Of a DNA stretch of 64,000 nt, positions 37,300-49,059 are shown piece by piece. Every line of letters begins with the position of its first letter. Positions within the stretch are counted from its first letter, which is position 1. The notes under the pieces were generated by a model. That model did no database searches. It was not told the DNA's origin and worked only from the letters and a program-made list of their open reading frames with translations. Made by a program: the position numbers and the translations under genes. Source of the DNA: Trichuris trichiura (Eukaryota > Nematoda > Enoplea > Trichinellida > Trichuridae); NCBI GenBank assembly GCA_037903355.1, contig JBAJFE010000037.1, forward strand, positions 744,001-808,000, given 5' to 3'.

Positions 37300-40200
37300 C
37301 ATTGAAGCCTATCAAGTGATCAACGCCGCCATGTCGGTTACTGTCATCTGCGAGGAATTCAGGTACAATCAAACAAAAATTCAAAATTTCAAAACGAGAC
37401 AATAACATCGCGCTTGCGCTAGTCCCAACAGAGAACGTCGAACTGCAGGCGAGAAAACAATTAAGGCGGTGAGGGAAGCTGAGCGGGCAGCAGTTCGCCG
37501 CCCGAACCATTAATTTAAAAGCCGTTGCGGCAATGAAAGTTTTGTTCACCAACGATGCCGGAGTGGAAGCGGTAGCTCAACATTTGCGCGACGATTGTTT
37601 GGGCAGACATTTTGTAAACTTTCGGCCTCGAGTACAGTTTGATTCTATAGTGCAAAGTGCCAACCGACGAAGAGCCATTTATTGTTGGCAAAATAGAACA
37701 CAGACGCCGCGTGGTCGAGAAAGAAAAAATGCCAACACTGCTCTGCGCAATGATGAGTCGCCCAAAAGCGAATGGAGCGCGTCAGGAATTCGCGTAACGG
37801 TTAGATGACAACTATGAACGAGTAGTGATTAAAACAATCTTTTGACAAACAAGAAAGCCGGACGAAAGCATGCACCAACGGAGGAATTAACCGTTCCGTA
37901 AAAAAACTGTCATGCTTCTATCACAAATACATTTTGAGGGAATTGAAGAGTAGCTGTTGACCTCGACGTAGCCAGAAATAGACGAAAAAATTGCGCGTGC
38001 CACTATAGCAAATCTGTCACTTCACTGTCCGTCTAAGAAGTTGTTTGAATGAGCATACGATTGATTGATACGGTCGCTCGTTGGAGCATCTGTCACGCCA
38101 GTTTACTCTAAACAAAAGTGATCTACGACAGTTGCTTGCGCAAGTTTCTTATCGCCTGTAATGGACAAACAAAGACAGAGGCCGAATGAAACGCCGCTAA
38201 GTTCATACGTCGGTTGGAAATGCAATTTTCGAATGGTTCTTTCCGTTTCCTATTAGCACATTGCGCTGAGTTGCCGCAGTGATGATAACGGTAACCCGTT
38301 GAACCCACCCGCGTAGGACTTCCATTGCGTTGGTTGTTCCTTTTGGCCTTCGCGAGCGGTTGCGGTTAAACAGTCTAGCACGTTGACCATTAGCGATTAG
38401 CGCCGGTTTACAACGACTCAAGCGCACGCCGACACGCGACAGACACTTGCTCTTTGCAAAGAGAAGTCCAACACTTTACTGACAGTAAAAGTTGGGACGG
38501 TAAACCAAACATGCTTCAGCGGACAAATACGGCCGTACAGAACGGAATCAGCCAGCAACAACGGCTAAACGCCCACTTAATTTCGCTTCAGAAAAGCGCT
38601 AGCCGATATCTGCGCAACAAACGGACTACGAAAACATTTTCGCTCGCGGCTAATCGCTCTACGGGAAACCCCAAAAAAAGCAACTGGCTGTCCATAGCCA
38701 AGAATAGGCGATGATTAACCGTTGAACGCTGGAAACAAAGCGGAAGGTCGTAAAGTCAGCGCGGGCTGGAATGACACCTAACAGTGTTGATTAATGCAAG
38801 TTGGCGCCAGAAAAATGGCCAACATGCTCGCCTCAACTAAGCAGGGCGACTAAAGCGGTGGGAAAGTTTGGCGAAAATTCAGATAAGCTTAACAACACCG
38901 TCCGATCAACAGTGCCAACGAACAATGAGCCCTCTTTTTTCTCCGTTAGCAGCGGACGGCCGGACAACAAACGAGTAGCTGCAAAATGCGCCATCTCGTC
39001 GGAGCGAATGGTACGACTTTTTCTCTACTGTCATCCTGCCAACGGCCAGTGCCAAAACTGTTTGAACTTCGCCCTTTTCGCTGTGGCGTAATACCTACAG
39101 GTTGCCGCCGCAGCGGCGTACCTATCGGTTGTTCCAAAGAAAGGAATGCACGGACAAGCCTTATTGCGACTAATTGTGAACTGCGAACCGGAAGTCAGCA
39201 AAGATCCCCTCTCGACCTAAGCCGCAACGCCGCTCCTACGAGAAGGTAATGTACAGATATCACCGCGCGCGCTAATGGCATGTTTAAAAAGGAGATCCGG
39301 TAAAACATCCGGCCGACCTATAGACAACCTTTGACCAACACCGACACCGTTCCTTATCGACCTTAACTGCCTACTGTAGACTGATGACGAACGCGCTTCT
39401 ATCTAACCATAAAGCAAATTGTATCTAATCAAAATCGCAGCAACAGTTAGCCATAGGTGCATCACTCAGTATCTAATCAGTCCACAGTTCGGGACGCGCT
39501 TCCTCTCAGTGGCAATGCCCGCTATAAGCGCGTATGGTTCTTCTTTTCGATGTTCGCCCTTTCGGAAAGCGAGAGACCGCCGGTGCTTAGCTTGCAAGGC
39601 AGAGATGATTTTCCTGGAAGTGCGATTATTCATCCTGCGTGGCATCGGACGTATCGCGGCAGCGTTAGTGAAGATCAGCTTTTGAAATGACCCATGCAAT
39701 GCGGATCTCCGAGATGTTAATGCATAATGGCTCTTGTCGAGCGGAACGTATACACGTATGACGAGACATTGAACGATGAGTAGACAGACGGTCGCCGAGC
39801 GGGTACGGTTTTTTTCCTCCGACTCGCTACACACAAGGCGATTACGCATGCAATAGGCCTAACGCGTCGGCGACAAACGACAGCCAGCTTGCTTCTTGCG
39901 GCAGCGTTCGTTGTTGCCCTTGTTTGTTGGGCACCCGCCATGGCGCCCCAAACGAAGGCTATTATCCACATTGTTGTTGATTGGTGTAGAAATGCTCTTG
40001 GATAAACATACATTGTCGCGCTAAAAGCTGATTGGGCAAAAGTTGCCGTCGCCTTTGCCAGTTATCCGGTCCTATACACAACAGCGGGTCTATTCAAACG
40101 TCGTAACGGGTCGTTCAACGAGCTGGCTGCCCTGCAATAGTCTGCTATACAACATACCACCACTGTTTGGTAAGCGCACATTGAATCATAAAATGGCCTT

Positions 40201-40700
40201 TGGCCGACATGCTTCCGGTCGTTTATTTCCAAGGCGTATAGTACACTAAGCAATGTTCGGGGCCCAAAACCTGTTGCGTAAAACGGTCAACTTCGGGGGC
40301 TTTTCTGACAGTTGGTAAATCGACCCGAATCGTTTACTCTTTACGTCCGACAGGCAAACAAGTCGCTGCGCTCATTTGTCAGCGTCTTCCTTTTAGATAA
40401 GCATAGCCGATCCTTTAGCGACGTTACACTTTTCTCGCACCGATACCATAAAGGGATGAACACCTGAGTGGCAGCGCCCTCTGTATGGTTGTCTCGTAGC
40501 CATCAGAGATTGGAAGACTGTTTGTATGCAAATTTTCTGCGGCCGCTTAAATCTAGCCGCTGTCGATTGCGTTAACGATTGACCAATCTTTGATAACGAC
40601 GCGGAGCAGTTTGGTTGCTTTTTGTCGTCATAACGCTCTTTGGGCAATTAATTGGACATTACCGTTTGAGGTAGTCGAGGTGTGTTTAGCCAACTTTTGC
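37300..40700. other. GC-richer, CpG-containing tract upstream of the GATA gene
   Basis: Base composition changes visibly near 37.3 kb, from AT-rich to a more balanced sequence dense in cg-containing words (ccgccg, gccggt, cgtcgg), continuing to the GATA start. Many medium open frames occur on both strands because stops are rarer, but none resembles a family or forms a splice chain. Agataag-type GATA motifs occur (near 38,881 and 40,396). A cis-regulatory or unannotated 5' UTR/promoter region of the GATA gene is the simplest reading. Confidence 0.4.
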
Positions 40701-40706
40701 AGACCA

Positions 40707-43016
40707 ATGGAAGGAACTACTGTGGTGGGACAAACTTTGGCATGGCCGATGGCTCGACCCAACGACAAGAAGAAGACGGCGTCAAGCGGAAACGACTTCC
40801 GAACCACCGTTCAAGAAAGCAAGCATGATACGGAGTCAGTGCACGTAGTGGTCGAAGAGGTCGGTGACGAGCAGGGATCGGTCGATGTCGGACCAACGTC
40901 TCCCAGTAGCCCAAAGTCGGACAACTCGTCAGGGTCACCGGAAGTGCCTACCGATCGAACGCCTGGACTTTGTTTCGAAAATGAAATCAGCTACGACGAC
41001 AGCGATTCCGCCGAGTCAGCCCGGTCGACGACATGGCTCAGCGAAGGAGCATTCGAAGGCGAAGATTTGCCAGTTCGTTACCAACGAGGAACCGTCATCG
41101 AATCGAGAGCCTACGAAGGACATTGTTCCAACGAAGGGAAATTTCGAGCTATCGAAAGTGCCATGTATGCGGATGCAATGCAACAGCAATCCTGGGCCTA
41201 CCCAATAACTGCTGTTGTTTACGGCTCAAATAGCGTCGCCGAAACAAGCGGTTAGCGTTTGCTCGACTGAGCAGCAGGAAATAAATTTGCATGAAAGCTA
41301 CACTGCCCAATTTTAGGCACGCCCGCCATGCAACCATCGTTGGCGCAACTGCAGCCAGTGTCGCAAACTGGTTTTACCGGCTCCGTATTTGAGTACCCAT
41401 CGTCGGCGACCATGTTGATGCCCAGAAACGAGTATGATCAGACATCTTATTATTCTGGCACCTATGAGGCTGGCAATAAGCTTCTCGTATCGCCGTACAG
41501 TGTGACCAGTTGGGCAACGGCGACCGTTGGAATGGAATGTGCTCGATCAGCCAGCATGACTCCTACAAATCCAAGCGCCTATTGTCCTTCCAGCCCACCT
41601 GCAAGTGCTTCCGGTTTACAACTGTACAGCGTGGGTGAACCGTTACCCATGTGGCCACTTTGTGATTCCGAAAGTGGCATCCTGCAGATGAGCACAACGT
41701 TCAACGGTCACCATGCCCAAGGAGTACCCCAAGCAGCTACTTCGGCTCGCATAACTCGACGTAAGACGGTTCCATTAAAGGAATGAATTATTCACCTGTT
41801 GGTCGTTTACAGACAATACTTACACGGAATTCATGAATACGAATAGTCTTTTGGCAAGCGCTGTCAATTTCACCACCGCGGGAAGCAATCGTTCCTATCA
41901 GGAATGTGTACAGTGCGGTGCAACGGAAGCGTCCCTTTGGCACCGGGATGAAAGCACCGGTTGCTACTTTTGCCACATTTGCGCCACAATAGCAAGAAGC
42001 AGCGGTGCTACTACGAAGTCACTGACGCCGGCGCAAAAAAGCAACAGAAAATCGGTACGTTCACTAAATTGTACAAGGTCACTGAAATAACGGCAAAGCT
42101 TTTCTTCCCCAGCTTTCCAGTGCAAAGCGTCAAGGATTATCGTGCGTCAATTGTCAAACGACGCAGACAACTCTTTGGCGGCGAAACCAAGATGGGGATC
42201 CAGTGTGCAATGCCTGTGGCCTCTACTACAAGCTGCATCGAGTAAGCAAGACGATGAACAACAGTAGTCTTGCAGATCCAACGTTTTCATTCATCTTAGG
42301 TGAACCGACCAATTTCCATGCGCAAAGAGGGCATTCAAACTCGTAAGCGGAAACCGAAAAACGGAGTCAACAAAGGCGGAACGTCGTCTACAACTACTCA
42401 GCAACGTCCAATGCTTAGAGGTTTTCCATTTGGTAACATTTGAGAAATAGTTTATAAAAAGAAAATATAAACCAATCGCAGCCTTCTTGTAGCTAATAGC
42501 GACGAAAGTGTCGCTGCTGAAGAACGCAATCCGTTCGAGCACTTGTCCACATTGTCTTCGACCACAAACCACTGTGGTAACACTAGCGGCTTTTCATTGT
42601 CACACGGAAATAGTGCACGTGTGCAAGAGCGAATTTTCCAATCTCAAGGAGGAGCACATGCTAGTAGTGGCGGAGCATTTTCCTTTGGTGAACAGGGCAC
42701 TCGTCCTCGATTAGGAGGAGTAGAATTTTTATCTCCACGCCAAGCAGCAGTCCAGTGGATACCAGCAACTGGTGTTATACTAACGCCGCAAAATGAGGTA
42801 GGCCGTTTGTATATATATTCAAATCACGCGACCAGTCAGTCAGCTTAGACTAATATTCAGACAACAACTTACGAAGGCACAGTTGAAGTAGCTACTGTCG
42901 ATAACGCGATCAAAGAGGAGCGATCATCGCCAACTTCATTGGCAAATATGGAAGAGAGGACAAGTTCTGAGGAAAGCGACCAAGAGCGCGAAAGCAACAA
43001 TGGCTTGGCAAAATAG
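40707..43016 (+). CDS. GATA-type zinc-finger transcription factor
   Basis: Seven exons join in phase: 40,707-41,250, 41,317-41,760, 41,813-42,054, 42,113-42,241, 42,300-42,420, 42,493-42,797 and 42,861-43,016, giving 646 residues with introns of 52-72 bp. GATA factors bind WGATAR sites and direct gut, epidermal or blood-type cell fates. The C-terminal finger (~residues 421-445) is classical: [20 protein letters not shown], then [12 protein letters not shown], continuing in the next exon with [17 protein letters not shown], the basic tail that grips DNA. The N-terminal finger (~361-386) keeps four cysteines and LWHRD but diverges after the fourth ([11 protein letters not shown]). The first 330 residues are acidic and Ser-rich, the last 150 Ser/Glu-rich: likely activation regions. 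The ATG at 40,707 follows cttttgcag, a possible trans-splice acceptor. The fifth donor (gttttc) is weak; without it the protein would end at ~42,444. Confidence 0.93.
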
Positions 43017-43019
43017 AGG

Positions 43020-44855
43020 AAAAACTTCCTGAAAATTCTTTCGTTTTTACATCAATGTACACATTTGCTTGTCTAGTCTCATACTCACTTGTATGCAATT
43101 TTGTGCATTTACCCTTTCAGCTTTGTTTAATCACACCATATCGTTACTCTTTAGCTTGTTTTACTGATATTACTATCTGTAGTTACCTCATTGCTTGTCG
43201 GAAAATCGGTACCTGAAGACTTCACAAATACTGTTGTTAATTTTAGCGTTTGTTAAACCATACGTGTGCACAATGTAGCCACAGTTCATCGACGCAAATA
43301 TAATTAACCACTGAAGGTCACGCTGACAAAGCAAAAATTGAAAACGAACTATGCGGGTTCAATATTAAAAATAACGCACTCACACCTAACCGCTAGAAAT
43401 CTGACATGTTGAGAAAACCAAGTGAATTACGAGAAAAGACTATGAATGAACTCGAAGGCAGTTGTTGTGATCCTTAAAAGTCAAAAGAAGTAAACAAAAA
43501 TTTTGTCTTCAGTTGTTTTTTAAAGAAAACTAATAAAATCAACGAGGATAAAAAGGCATATACGGGAAGATCGCATTTTTTGAAATCGGTCGTTAATTTT
43601 ATCTCTTGAAATCAACACGACAGGTGGGCAGGCAATTTCAAAAGATGCACAAACTTTAAATAAGGTGCTGACCATACCTCAGTTTTATGACGACAAATAT
43701 TATTAACAACAACGTATGATCGTTTTGCACAGCAGACAATGTTCATATACTCGAAACTGAAGCATTGTAAAGCTTATTTCAAAATGATCGGATGAACGCT
43801 AACAACACCTTAAACAGCGATCATACTAATAACTTACCATTTCCAGTCGGAAAGCAATACCGTCGTAACAAAGTGCATGGGCATTAAACCATCAAATTTC
43901 GCCCGTTGGGAGCAAAAGCAGGTCTGATTGTAATTTCTAATGTAGTTGAATCCTGCAGATGACCACAGCAACCATAACCAATTTTATAAGTGAAATTCGG
44001 AGCGCCACGATGTCATACATTACGATTTCGTACAGAAATGAGAAAATTAGGTTGCATACAATTGTCTGTAACGTTCAAGGTGCACCACAGCTATCTACAA
44101 ACTCGTCAATGACGGACTTTTGACTAATTATTAGCACTGTGCTGAAATAATTTCAATTGCAACCACATCCTGATTAACATGCAAACATTATTCTTAAGGT
44201 AAGCTTAAAAACAGGGATCTATGTCAGCAGATATGAAGAAACAACTTGAACCTTTTACCAGCGAACCAACCTTCAAAAATCATTCTGCAAAATCAGCTCG
44301 CAAAACGCAAAGCACAAATTATCCAATACAAATGCAGACAAACCCGACGAAGGACGTCTTTACCACGTTTTTTCACAATTGCAAAATTATGCAAATGTGT
44401 TCGCGAAAAGTGCCATGGTTGAGGCATATTTCAATCCAACCTAGAATAAAGTTTCAAAGCCTGACCAGAAACTTGAAAATCAATAATTTGTAAATAACAC
44501 TCAGCGAGACAGAAGTTACAAATTTTCAAAATTTGAAGTACTGTAGCTTAAGAAGTCAGGTACAAACTTCAGCGTGACACTACTGCGCTGGAAGGACAAT
44601 CAAGTCCTTCATTGTAACAACAAAGATAAGTGTAAAGAAGATAATTATATTCGGTTGCAAGGAGAAATGACCTTAAGACGCGTACGTAACGAAAATCTTA
44701 TTAACAATTTTTGATAACGAAGGGAAACGAACAGAACGTATGTTAAACGCAAGAACCAATTCTTTCAGAAATTTTTCAATTGTTTTTCACATTACTAACG
44801 GTTTAGACTTTTGCCAAACAAACCCTTGACAAAAATGGAATCCGTTTGAACAACT
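43020..44855. other. Intergenic, 3' side of the GATA gene
   Basis: AT-rich, with no recognisable gene. A 90-codon plus frame with an ATG (44,221-44,493, start MSADMKKQLEPFTSEPTF) is Lys/Thr/Ser-rich and may be chance or a small protein; I cannot support it further. Confidence 0.3.
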
Positions 44856-44861
44856 GAGATA

Positions 44862-45348
44862 ATGGCTACATTACTTATGGGAGCCACTGATAACGGAACA
44901 TTCAACTTAATTCACCTTGTCCTGCAGCACGCTTACACTCCTTCTCCGTCAGTACCGAAAGCAATCTTACAACGGTAAGCGCACTATTTTCTATTAATCG
45001 GTAAGATACAAATCCGTGTAATCTATCGCAGGAACGTAGAATTATGGCAAACTACGTAAATCGCTGCAAACGACCGTTTTTATGATTACCGTCAAGTCAC
45101 CTGGAGTTAACACGTACCTCCCTTTTCCCATCCTTGCAAAACCAGTCAGCGCTAGCAAATTTGTCATTCCGCGTCTTAAGCCCGCAATACCCCAACTGAG
45201 CCAGCAATGGTTGAGCACTTTGACAGAACGAATTTCCCATGAAAATACAATGTTTATGAAACAATACACTCCTCTGTTACAAGAAGTAAGAGATACGACC
45301 ATTAATAAGGAGAATAATAAAACATTTATGAAAGCAAAGCGGAAATGA
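44862..45348 (+). CDS. Unassigned small spliced gene (candidate)
   Basis: The frame ending at 45,348 reads SPGVNTYLPFPILAKPVSAS, ERISHENTMFMKQYTPLLQE and a Lys-rich tail (NKTFMKAKRK). A possible short exon at 45,033-45,056 (ERRIMANY), between ctatcgcag and gtaaat, joins it in phase 0. A 5' exon ending at gtaagc (44,974) joins in phase if read as ARLHSFSVSTESNLTT. A competing reading of that 5' exon begins at an ATG (44,862) but is out of phase with the rest. No family is recognised. Coding is plausible but the start is unresolved. Confidence 0.3.
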
Positions 45349-45661
45349 TCGAATGTCCTTTCTCTCTTACGAAAGGTACAACGACATGTGAATCTTACAC
45401 GTAGACATATGTACATCCTTAGGGTGACCTAAACGTGCCCATTTGAAATTGTCAAACGCGTATACAGTAGTCTCCTATTTTCAGCGACCATTAGTCGCTT
45501 GGGAACGTCCCATAATAAGCAAAAAGTACTACATGGAGCTACGAGCAGATGTGTTAGACTTGAAGGTTAACTTGTTCGTGTCGTTTTTTCGTTCCCGAAA
45601 GGCCACCTTTACTCCTGAAAATCTTACAGTAGTATAAATCGTGAAGAACGACCACGTAAAG

Positions 45662-47637
45662 CTAACCTGCCAGCATTTTCGAACCAGTTTTTCCAACAAG
45701 CCGAACTCCGCTAGAACCACTGGTTGCCTGTACAGAAACGTTCTGAAATAAAAAGAAAAAATTACCACTGCCACAATGGCGCGGCAGCCATACACTGGTA
45801 CTGGACACAATCGGTTGGGCCGGTTTTGACTTTTCACCATTGGCTGGCTTCACCTGCAAGCGGAATCGCTGCGCTTTACTTTCGGTCGCTGTGGGAACTA
45901 ATCGGTAAGCTGAACCTGCCTCATTTTTGGCAGGCAGCCTTCCCGCGGTTGGACGTACCTGAAAAATATTTCAGTAACAACAATTCTAAAGAAAGAATAT
46001 CTACACCGGCTTACCAAACGAAATGCTTGCGAAGACGATGTCATGGACGCATTGCAATTACTAGCAGCTGGCCTTTGTGAAGCAACGTAATAGGCTTTTA
46101 CGGCTGCTCTCGACTGAAAGCGGTCATTTCTCGCCCCGTAACTAGCTGACATATTACTACTGGATTGTGAACATAAGACTGTATGACCAGGATGCCGAAC
46201 ACTATTCACTTGTACAATAGCTGGAGCGGGATATTTTTCAAACCGATTACGCGCACGAGTGGTTACTGGCATCCTGAGAACATTGATTCTGCTATCTGCG
46301 GCGAAGAAAGAGGTCACTTTGCATGCTGCTGTCCTGTCTTCCATTCTGTTAATAATACTGATCCTTGGGTTGTATACAGACCTTGGGGCACCATCTGAGA
46401 TTTGAAAAGATCCTGGACGACGAGTCAGTATTAACTTCCTTGTTCTATCATCACCAACAGGTTTGGTGTCGTGCGAACTATGAGTCGCTATAGCGGCATG
46501 GAAAGAGTTACGCGAGAGATCGTAGTTTGAAGAATTCCCATTAAGAATCGGCTGCGAAATTGCTCTTGCCTTCAGTATTCTTGGGCCAGCTGGTAAATTT
46601 AAATCTTGTCTCAAATGAAAATTGCCAGATCGTAAAGCAAGTTGCTGACCAATGACATCATGCTTTATCTGCGACCTTAGTTTCCCGGCATTTGTTGATG
46701 TTTCCCAATATTGCACTGGTGATGTAAGAAAATTGCGATTCTTCAACGTCTGGAGCGCATCGGTTTGCGCAGGGAAAGCTTGCGCTATTTCTTTCCGAAT
46801 ACAGCTTGTACTCCCGCCTTGATTACGGTGTTGATCAGGCTTCCCGGATAAAAATAGATCGATCGGTGACACGAAATCTGGCACTTCCGTCCTGCCAACT
46901 CGAGTCACTTTAATTTGCTTACGCGGGGTTGACAAGTCTAGTAAAAGAGAGAACCGCTTAGCTCACTGTTGACGGCATACACTGACGAGTCTTACCTTCA
47001 GCAGAGACGCTGTTTGAAGCAGGTACATTTTTAACCGCTTTAGCATCACTACTACTACTACTGGTGTTTCGCTTTTCCCTCACAGGGCCGCCATAATACT
47101 CATCAAACAGTTGGTTATAGACGCTTCTATCAGCAAAAAGATCCAGTTTAGAGCTAGAAAACTTCTTGGCTTTTTCCGTTCTTGCAAGCGCAAATTCTTC
47201 CATTAACTGTCCGTTAGGATTCTCCATTTCCCTACTCTGACGTCTACTGTCGGCCACAACTTCTGCTCGAAGATTTTTCGACAAATTCGCCGCGTTCACT
47301 TTCTCCAAATCGATCACAGGTGATTGCACCAATTTTTTTGCAGTGACCTTTTCGGAATCGACAACATGGTCTCCCGAGTGCTTTTCACCGTCAACTGAAG
47401 ACGTAGAGCGGCTTCTTGTTGCTTGTCCCTGTCGATTACGGATCGAATTCAAACGACTTCCACTTAATCTGTTCCGTGCTCTATTTGCCGAAGTTAGCGC
47501 CGATAACCGTTTTCGCAGTTCGTAAGTCTTCCGAGTTTTCAACTTCACTGCATTCGTCGCTGTACGGCAAGGGCTATTACGAAACCACATTCGTTTTCTC
47601 TTCAAGCCAAGTTTGGCCAAATCTGAGATACTTTCGC
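45662..47637 (-). CDS. Hypothetical basic, low-complexity protein, three exons
   Basis: Exons 47,637-46,996, 46,937-46,015 and 45,958-45,662 join with consistent phases and canonical sites (gtaaga/ttttactag, gtaagc/tatttttcag; 58- and 56-bp introns), giving at least 620 residues. The first exon follows tttcag and has no ATG at its front, so a further 5' exon is needed. The protein is strongly basic early on (LGLKRKRMWFRNSP; LRKRLSALTSANRARNRLSG), with a serine run (NTSSSSSD) and many Ser/Arg/Asn residues later. I see no enzyme motif, coiled coil, signal peptide or membrane segment. The short conserved-looking segments SVYNQLFDEYYGG and DFVSPIDLFLSG could be binding motifs. A disordered nuclear or cytoskeletal protein is a guess. 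The frame stays open through the last exon to a TAG at 45,662. Confidence 0.7.
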
Positions 47638-47649
47638 CTGAAAATTCGT

Positions 47650-48200
47650 CAGTGCAAGGAAAGATTTGAATGAGAGCTAAAGTCAGTTCGCAGTTCCGGC
47701 TCAGTTCTAGTTAATAATGGAAAAGCGAAAACAATGGAAATGTATGTTACGTGAGTATCAACATACCGTAGCTTTTGAAAAGCATCAAACGCAAAGGCGT
47801 ACAGTTTAGGCATTGGCAAAAACTGAGCCTTAACTCTCCAAGAATAAAATGCAAATAGAATTTTATGTTCATGGAAAGCACTTAAATTTACAAATTTGTT
47901 AGGTTGCATTGCCATTTTCGTTAACTTAAAGCCACTGCTATACAGTAACAGGAGGAACCGACTATTAAATAGCACTATAAGCTGTCATTACCACACCTTT
48001 CATCGCTTTACATAACCGCGCAACGCTGAGGCATTAAGTGACGCAGCTGCTTCCCGATACTCAGCTGCAATTGCGGAAAATAGGCTACGGTAGGAAAGGA
48101 ATTCAGGTAATAATATTAAAGAAATTACTCTTAAGCGTCGATCAAACTAGTAAACTGCACTAACGGGAAATTAAAGATTTGTAATAAGAAGTTCAATTTA
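47650..48200. other. Possible upstream exon region of the 45.7-47.6 kb gene
   Basis: A minus-strand frame here (to 47,975) includes HKILFAFYSWRVKAQFLPMP, reminiscent of Trp-centred repeats, and meets a gtatgt donor near 47,765. Its phase does not match the next exon, so I do not join it. Confidence 0.25.
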
Positions 48201-48204
48201 GCAG

Positions 48205-49003
48205 AAAATATTAATGAAACGTAAACTTCAAAATCGTTTGGAGCTTACTGGCTCTTCGTTTCTTTCGAAACAGCGACTGCCAACATGCGCTTGCACGCAG
48301 CGATTGTTCGTAGTTCAATGCGTCGGCGAATTTGGCTAAATTTTTTGGCAGAGAAAGCTTGTCTGACTCCACTTTTGTTTGCGACGACAAGTCGGATTCA
48401 ATTTTCCAGCTTTCATTAACGTCCAACCCAGGATTAAGTCTTAACATTTTGAATGTGCCAACAGTTCAAGTAACAGCACTATCTTACGCTTCCGCCACTT
48501 TCTGCAGGACTGAGTCGCAATACACCTTCTTGGCTGCCGCTTTATGACGACCTTCGCTAATCCTGCAAATAAAAGGATTTTTTAAAAAATGATACTACTT
48601 ACAATATTTATTTACAGCATAAGGTAGCGCAAATGGCTAAGTACAAGACGTTTATAATCGCAAAGTGCCCCTTGGGCTCGAAAGTACGTCATCACCAGAT
48701 TGTACGCGACGGCACCTGAAGAAAATATTTCGCAAAGTCGATTGGAAGTAGGAAGGCAAAAAATTAAAATCAAATCGTACCACAGTTGACGAGAAAAAGT
48801 TGAGCCTTCTCTCTTTCGATACGGATTGGCTCTGAAGGAACGGCTTGTACGGGAGAATCTTCCTGGCTTTCACCTTCACGAGGTTCCATAGCTTCGAGAC
48901 GCTCACAGCAAATAAAACGCAACCGCTGAACAAGAAACGACCGACTTTGTACACACCTTCGGCGGCAACGGTACGGTAAGACGGCAGACAAACCTGAACA
49001 CAC
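48205..49003 (-). CDS. Unassigned minus-strand exons
   Basis: Three coding-like segments: ~49,003-48,788 (acidic, MEPREGESQEDSPVQAVPSE then PIRIEREKAQLFLVNC, ending at gtacga); ~48,563-48,462 after ttatttgcag (EGRHKAAAKKVYCDSVLQKV then AEA, ending at gtaaga); and ~48,422-48,211 (LNPGLDVNESWKIESDLSSQ and KLSLPKNLAKFADALNYEQ). Segments two and three agree in phase. The first does not agree with that frame, but does with an alternative frame of the second that ends in HSKC and a stop. The exon structure is therefore uncertain. No domain is recognised. These could be 5' exons of the neighbouring minus-strand gene. Confidence 0.35.
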
Positions 49004-49059
49004 GATTCACAGCGACACCCATTTCGCACGTAAACCAGCAAACTGTAGTTCAATTTAAC

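Noticed and set aside
45042..45416. 124-codon minus-strand frame
   Set aside because: Mirror of the plus-strand candidate at 44.9-45.35 kb; no splice-consistent extension and no motif.
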